Assembly: GCA_003833135.1 (NCBI GenBank)
Contig: QZLH01000059.1
Span: 75,257-139,256, forward strand
Direction: 5' to 3'
DNA length: 64,000 nt
From: Oehlia diaphana
Taxonomy: Eukaryota; Glomeromycota; Glomeromycetes; Glomerales; Glomeraceae
The position numbers and the translations under genes are program-made. This document shows positions 56,501 to 64,000 of the stretch, piece by piece (position 1 is the first letter of the stretch; each line of letters opens with the position of its first letter). A model generated the notes under the pieces. It was not told where the DNA came from and did no database searches. It worked only from the letters and a program-made list of their open reading frames with translations.

Positions 56501-59500
56501 TTGGATTTTGGAGGGGATTACCATAAATTGAATTATAATTAGGACCGGCGTTTGGTGTTGGGGCGTTTGGTGTTGGCTGTTGTGGAATTACAAAACCACC
56601 AGGAGAACCTTGACCATATCCTTCTTGATATGGATAAAATTGAGAACCAGTTGACTCTGAAGCATATCCAGTATTTGTAGTAGCATCATTTGTAACATTG
56701 GTAGGAGCGTTATATCGATATAGGTCGACATTAGGCATCTTTGTTATAAATAAAAAAAAATATTCATATCAAATAAATATAGGAATAAATTATATCAAAT
56801 GTAAATATAATACTAACTCTGAATCCATCAAATGGTGTCCAAACTTGACCTTCTAAAATAGCTTCTGTCTTAGCTATTTCCTGCATCCTTTCCAACTTTT
56901 TAATCATTTCCTGCCGATCTAAGGAATAATCAGAGTCACGCTGTTGCTCTTTCAACTGGGATTCAAATTCTCGTATTTGTACATTTTGCTCAGACAATTT
57001 TTCGAGATAACTTGCTTCAAGATCTGCAAGTTTAGTTTGTAGAGTTTGTATGGTATGACGTGAAATCCGCAAGAGATCTTCAAGTGAATCAATTTTGTTT
57101 TTCAATTCACCAACCTTTCCATCTAGCCGATGTGACAATAAAATTAATATATTAACCCCAACTTCCCATACAAATTAACAATTCAATTTATTCTTACCTG
57201 ATCCTAAGGAAAGCTCATTTTGCAACTCCTGTTTTTCACGTAATGCTTTTTCAGCTACTGCTTTAGCTTCCTTCGCCTCTTCAAGAGCAGTTGCAACTTT
57301 CTCCTGATCAGCCATTTTACTTAGAACTTGAGAAACGGTTATGCCAACTGAATTACTCCAATCTTGGTCAAGTCCTCGCCGATCAAGAACAACTTGAGTA
57401 ATTAAAGCATCAATAAGTTGAAAATAACGTGTTCTATAAAATAAATCTCCTTGTGAGAAATATAATTTATAATAATAATTTTAGACTAAATTTTATAATA
57501 TACCTTGTCTCGCCGTCGTCACGAATTAACAACATATGTTGCAACGATGACAAAAAGAAATCATATGCTCGCGTTCCTTCAACTGAACTAAGAATACATT
57601 TAAAAACATCATAAGGATCAGTAAGAGATGAGTTAAGGAATTAATTAATTATTTTGTTAATTTTTTTTTTAAAAAAAAATAGTATTATAGTAAATATAGA
57701 ATATTAATGTTATATTCAGCCAAGATAATAAAAGGATATGTCATATCCTTTAAAATTTGGTGATTATAGTAATCCAAAACCTCTTCATAATCTAATTCAC
57801 TCTCTCGTTCAAATTTACTGATTTGACGATTAATTAAATCATAATTTAAAGTTTTCATTTTCTAATCAAATAAATAATTATTAGATAATTCAAATTATAA
57901 ATTAATGCGCTAAGAGTGTAATAAATCCTCACTTCAATAATACGCGACAAACCACATGCGTGCAGCTGATTCCTTAAGTGCACTCTAATTTCTACGTCAT
58001 CACATACTCCAATAATCGAATTTATCAAGATCATGTTGGCAAGCTAAGATATAACACAATATAAAATGAATAAAGTAAAATAATCATGTTTCGCTGGAAA
58101 TTAATCATACAGAAAATGTTGTAAAAATTTACCGCATATTCCATTAATGAACCATCCATTCCTATACCGCCTTTTTTGTATTCATCACTTGCATTAACAA
58201 AACTACCTAAACGACCACGACCATCAATTGTATTTTCCAACACTCTCATCCATGCATCAAATCTACCATGCTCATTTTGAAATTGCATAAGCTGGTCAAA
58301 ACCTCCCAATACCAAATTGTGACCAGTAGGAATTTCACAATAACAGAAAAAAGAAAGAACTTCGGCCACAAGTTTCCGTGTATTTAATTGAGGAGAAACA
58401 AGTGAGAATGTAATGCTATATATGCATGTTGGATGTGACAGAGCTTCTTGTGCACCCCACTATGTATGCGAAAAAGGTTTAATTAATAATCCTTTTGAAT
58501 TATCCAACACAACTATAATATTCTTGTAACATACTCTGTTGTTTAATAATGACTTTAAACATTTGATAACTTCGTACTCCATTTGCAAATCCAATTCTTT
58601 CCTAGTTAAGAAAAAAAAATTTTAATAATACAGTATAAATGAATTATTATTACTAAAAAAAGATTTAGAAAAATAATACAACTTGACAGGTTTCCGTGTA
58701 ATAATGTTTAGACGATTTGCAAGAACCTCCAGACCTTTAGCATCAATGAATGATCTCACCCACCTAAAGAACAAAATAAAATGATTACTTATAAATTCAT
58801 ATGCCACATTAATCAAACTTCTACACACTTTAACGTTAAAGTTCTTAGGGAAACACTAAGAGAATTCATATCTTTGATAGTTATTGTACCATCCAAAATT
58901 TTTTTGAGAAAATATTCAGGTGAATTTTTATCATGTGAAGATGCTATTACATTTGTCGAGCCTGATTTTGATGATTTCTATTTAAGGAAAAATTCATTTA
59001 ATAATAATAATATAATAATATGTAATAATTAAAATTAAATAATAAAAACCTCTTCTTGTATCATTTCATTTTTTACTAGAATCCATTTTTTTTCTGTCGG
59101 AAAAGCTAACATATCTTTTCTCTGGGATACCTTCAAATCTCTTTTATTCTACTCAAAAAAAAAAGTTATAATTAAAGAATTTTTTGATAATCTAATTGTA
59201 TTAATAAATTCGAATTCGTACCATTAAATCCAAAAACAAATTTTCAATTTCTGCATCAGAAGGCTTAGCAGGTTCCTTGTTTACACCAAAAACACTGCCT
59301 ACCCAATTATGTATATCACTAGAGAAAGCACCTGAAGATCTTACGGAGGAATTTTCAGAACTATATCTTGAAGCGCTATCTTGAAAACTATAGGACGATT
59401 GAGATTGTGGACTATGTTCTTGCGATTGGCTTCTTGAATGAGTCTGATGTCCCGAATTATCTGGAAAATATTGCTGATTGTTAGATCCTGGTGACTGTGG

Positions 59501-59725
59501 ACGTTGACCATACTGTTGGGGGTAATGTGAATCTTGGTAATATGAATGAGAAAAACTTTGTTGCTGATGTTGTTGGCCATAATGAGCATTACCATGATAA
59601 CCTGAATTATACGTAGTAGGAGTTTGTCCAGGCGAATGAACAGGCGGCCTGATTTGAGAATATGGAACCGAATTATTTACATCCAAAGGAATTTGTTTTT
59701 GCTGTTTTTTCTTTTTTCCAAACAT
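53569..59725 (-). CDS. Diaphanous-type formin, 22 exons
   Basis: Exons (5'-3'): 59222-59725, 59050-59148, 58829-58977, 58683-58763, 58535-58601, 58133-58459, 57933-58043, 57740-57861, 57504-57620, 57198-57433, 56818-57122, 55823-56738, 55557-55757, 55422-55484, 55217-55347, 54976-55143, 54821-54889, 54652-54735, 54428-54560, 54060-54355, 53925-53987, 53569-53856; 1509 codons in frame. Order: Gln/Ser-rich N-terminus; GTPase-binding/FH3 region (~150-530; KWVRSFIDAKGLEVLANRL, EYEVIKCLKSLLNN, FDAWMRVLENTIDGRG); coiled coil (~590-700); FH1 poly-Pro (~870-1000); FH2 (~1012-1410; KMKVLQWDKIN, ISVLDSKRAHNI, GNYMNGSGHKGGAFGFK); DAD (~1446; MDNLLETLRDG plus RSRRKR). FH1 feeds profilin-actin to the FH2 dimer; DAD binds FH3 for autoinhibition released by Rho GTPase. 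All introns are GT-AG except 57621-57739. It is divergent from polyubiquitin. Confidence 0.93.
55850..56232. repeat. FH1 proline-codon minisatellite
   Basis: On the minus strand, runs of CCA/CCT/CCG/CCC codons give 8-13 prolines each, separated by GAMGG, SSDG and SSNIGG linkers. The GAMGG spacer occurs four times, showing duplication of a unit of about 45-55 bp. Run lengths are likely to vary between strains. Confidence 0.9.
57621..57739 (-). other. AT-AC intron, U12-type, in formin gene
   Basis: On the coding strand the intron starts ATATCCTTTT and ends CTCTTAC, with TTCCTTAAC (57640-57632) placing the branch adenosine 12 nt before the 3' end. The 5' site matches the U12 consensus ATATCCTT exactly, and the branch element matches TTCCTTAAC exactly. 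The 119-nt intron contains no GT and no AG on the coding strand, so a major-class intron cannot be drawn here. Joining the flanking exons in phase gives ILKDM|TDPYDVFK, then CILSSVEGTRAYDF, normal formin FH3 sequence. Without removal the frame stops. Confidence 0.88.
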
Positions 59726-61996
<2,271 letters not shown>

Positions 61997-63395
61997 ACGT
62001 CTTGTTATTTGTCAGAATATGTTGCAAATGATACGATATGCTTTATCAAGGATAGTTATATTATTTTGCATATAATAGATTTGTTTATTAAAGAGTCTTA
62101 ATTATTGTCTTAGATCTTTTTAGCAATAAAAAATATAAACGTTAATAAATTTAATAAATTTAAAAAATTGCATTAAATTTTTTTTATAATGATATTGGTT
62201 ATTTTAAAAGTATTTCAATGTAACTATAATAAATAATGATATGATGATTTGCCTTTAGCGGCATTGTCAAGAATAATAATATGTTATGATTGCGCGTCTG
62301 CGTGGCAGATCTGACATTGGACATTGAACCGACATTCCCATATGTGTATAGTATAACGAAAATTTATCAATAAAACTACGGCCGCATCAGTCGCATTATG
62401 CACAGATTTGGTTTACAATCCATTTTCGGTTAGTTTAGTTAGTACCAATAAATGATCGAAATATTATGTGCATTTATTTTATTTATTGTTGTTCATCCTA
62501 TTCTCTACCCATTATCTTTTATATAATAACACTACTTTGCTTGGCAATTAAAATAGTAAATGATTTGTCAACGCGTCTTTACCAAAGATAAACTTAGTGA
62601 TTCTTTCAATTTTTATAGTTGTTTTCCCATTTTGGAAAAAGACATTTAATTAAAATTTACCATATGAACTAGACAATTATAATAACCTAGCCAATATAAA
62701 ATTAGCGAAAGAGAAACTACAATCGCTGTACTTTTATTATCAAAAAGTTCAATGTTTAAATAACAGTTATTCCATGAAAATTCCATGAGTAAATAGGATG
62801 AACCATTCGAAAATTCGAATACAGTAATTCTCACATGAATATTCGTTTGATAATCCATAATATTTTCCTAATAATTATGGAGAAATTAAATTTGATTTTC
62901 CGAGAAAACGTTTGTTTTTTTTAAAAAAAAAACACATACGAAAATAATTTTTAATATAATTAATTTTAATCTTAAATTCTGATTTGAATAAGAATCCATT
63001 TAATAAATTTTTAAATGTTAGACGATTCTTACCTTCTCATAGCTGATAGGTTATTCAGAATATGCAAACGAGTGGTACAAACAAATGCATAAACGTAAAC
63101 GAACTGATTTATATTAAAATAAAATAAATAAGCGTATAACCAATTAACAAACAAAATAAAACAACTTTCAAAAGGAAGAAGGAAGAAGACTAAAGGATTC
63201 TTACCCACCATTTTAAAGTCACCCTTCCTACAAATATCCAAGGGCTAAACACATTAAAAAGCCAACTTTCCCTATTTATTATTCTTACATTCTTTTAGAA
63301 TTCTTTATTTTAATAAATATTAAAACCTTCTTTCCCACATTCCCACATCATTATTCGTATGACTTTTTAATATTATTCCATAAAAATTTGGCATC
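61997..63395. other. Intergenic, no gene seen
   Basis: 3' region of polyubiquitin and upstream region of the second kelch gene. The minus open frames at 62646 and 63029 lack support. Confidence 0.5.
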
Positions 63396-64000
63396 ATGTT
63401 CACAAAAAAACAAAAACAACAAAAACAAAGTCCTTGGTCTCAAAAAACACTTTCTATATCGAACCCTTTTCCAAGATATGGTCATTCTATAAATCAAAGC
63501 GCCATTAATGACCAACTATATTTATTTGGTGGTGTATCTAACGGACGTGTAACTAATGATATATTTATGATAGAAACAAGTAAGTTTGGATGAATTATAT
63601 GAAATTATTTCTATTACGTTATCAAATGCTGACGATGCTTTTAAAACAGATACGCTCAATGTTTGTGGATTAATGACGACAGGAGATATTCCACCGCCGC
63701 GGAGTTTTCACACACAAGTTAATATTGGAAATAATATGATCGGTAACTATATTTAGATTAATGCTCAAGTTTAATTACATTATAACTAAATATTTATCAC
63801 ATTTTATTTAGTTTTTGGTGGTTTACCAATGAATCCAATAGAGAAACCTGATAACAACATATATATATTAAATACCGGTAAAAAGAAAAAAGTTTTAAAT
63901 GTTTTCAAATGTGAGAATAATATTTAATCATGATAAACGTGTATTTTTTATTATGATTGTTCCTATTTAGATACGAAACAATGGTATAAACCGCCTATAC
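63396..64000 (+). CDS. Kelch-repeat protein, 5' part (runs off window)
   Basis: Exons 63396-63579, 63650-63742, 63812-63877 and 63971 to beyond 64000, with GT-AG introns of 69-93 nt and coherent phase. The start MFTKKQKQQKQSPWSQKTLS has no signal peptide, so the product is likely cytosolic, unlike the membrane-anchored kelch protein at 12946. Kelch strands follow: PRYGHSINQSAINDQLYLFGG, then NVCGLMTTGDIPPPRSFHTQ, MIVFGGLPMNPIEKPDN and IYILNTDTKQWYKPPI. The PPPRSFHT and GG..W spacing fits fungal kelch proteins of the cell-polarity or Rho-regulator type, but the downstream domains that would decide this are outside the window. Confidence 0.85.

Noticed and set aside
57600..57800. Canonical GT-AG intron for the formin exon 8/9 gap
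   Set aside because: The coding strand has no GT or AG between the two coding segments, so no major-class intron fits.

Overview
The window looks like a nuclear contig from an AT-rich fungus. The fungal calls rest on short GT-AG introns (about 60-160 nt), a Diaphanous-type formin, an alpha-arrestin-like protein, polyubiquitin and many single-exon F-box genes. The mix of F-box expansion, kelch genes, very low GC between genes and many degraded coding remnants is what I would expect of an arbuscular mycorrhizal fungus of the Rhizophagus type. That placement is inference, not a database result.

Layout. 1-5.75 kb holds broken coding remnants (three on minus, one on plus) with inverted and tandem repeats. 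5.75-12.9 kb is mostly AT-rich and carries two minus-strand genes for multi-pass membrane proteins, the first frameshifted. 12.9-22 kb is the first gene-dense block, all minus: a six-exon kelch protein with signal peptide and C-terminal membrane anchor, a four-exon secreted purple acid phosphatase, and a five-exon arrestin-like protein with a long disordered tail containing nine 13-residue repeats. 22-28.6 kb is gene-poor with MITE-like inverted-repeat elements. 28.6-48.7 kb is an F-box cluster: five intact single-exon genes, one pseudogene, a 2.3-kb degenerate tandem array, a hAT-type MITE with its target duplication, and a broken non-LTR retrotransposon tail with RNase H motifs. 48.7-53.6 kb has no supported gene. 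53.6-62 kb is the second dense block: a 22-exon formin on minus, divergent from a six-unit polyubiquitin gene on plus. A second kelch gene enters at 63.4 kb and runs off the end.

The most notable signal is inside the formin gene. The intron at 57621-57739 reads AT-AC, has a 5' end ATATCCTTTT and a TTCCTTAAC branch-site match 12 nt before its 3' end, and contains no GT and no AG on the coding strand. Splicing there restores a normal formin reading frame. These are the marks of a minor-spliceosome (U12-type) intron, which most studied fungi have lost.

The genes do not form one pathway. Formin acts in actin and polarity, arrestin and polyubiquitin in ubiquitin-linked turnover, F-box proteins as presumed SCF substrate receptors, and the phosphatase in extracellular or vacuolar phosphate release. 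All gene models were built by eye from splice signals and reading-frame continuity.
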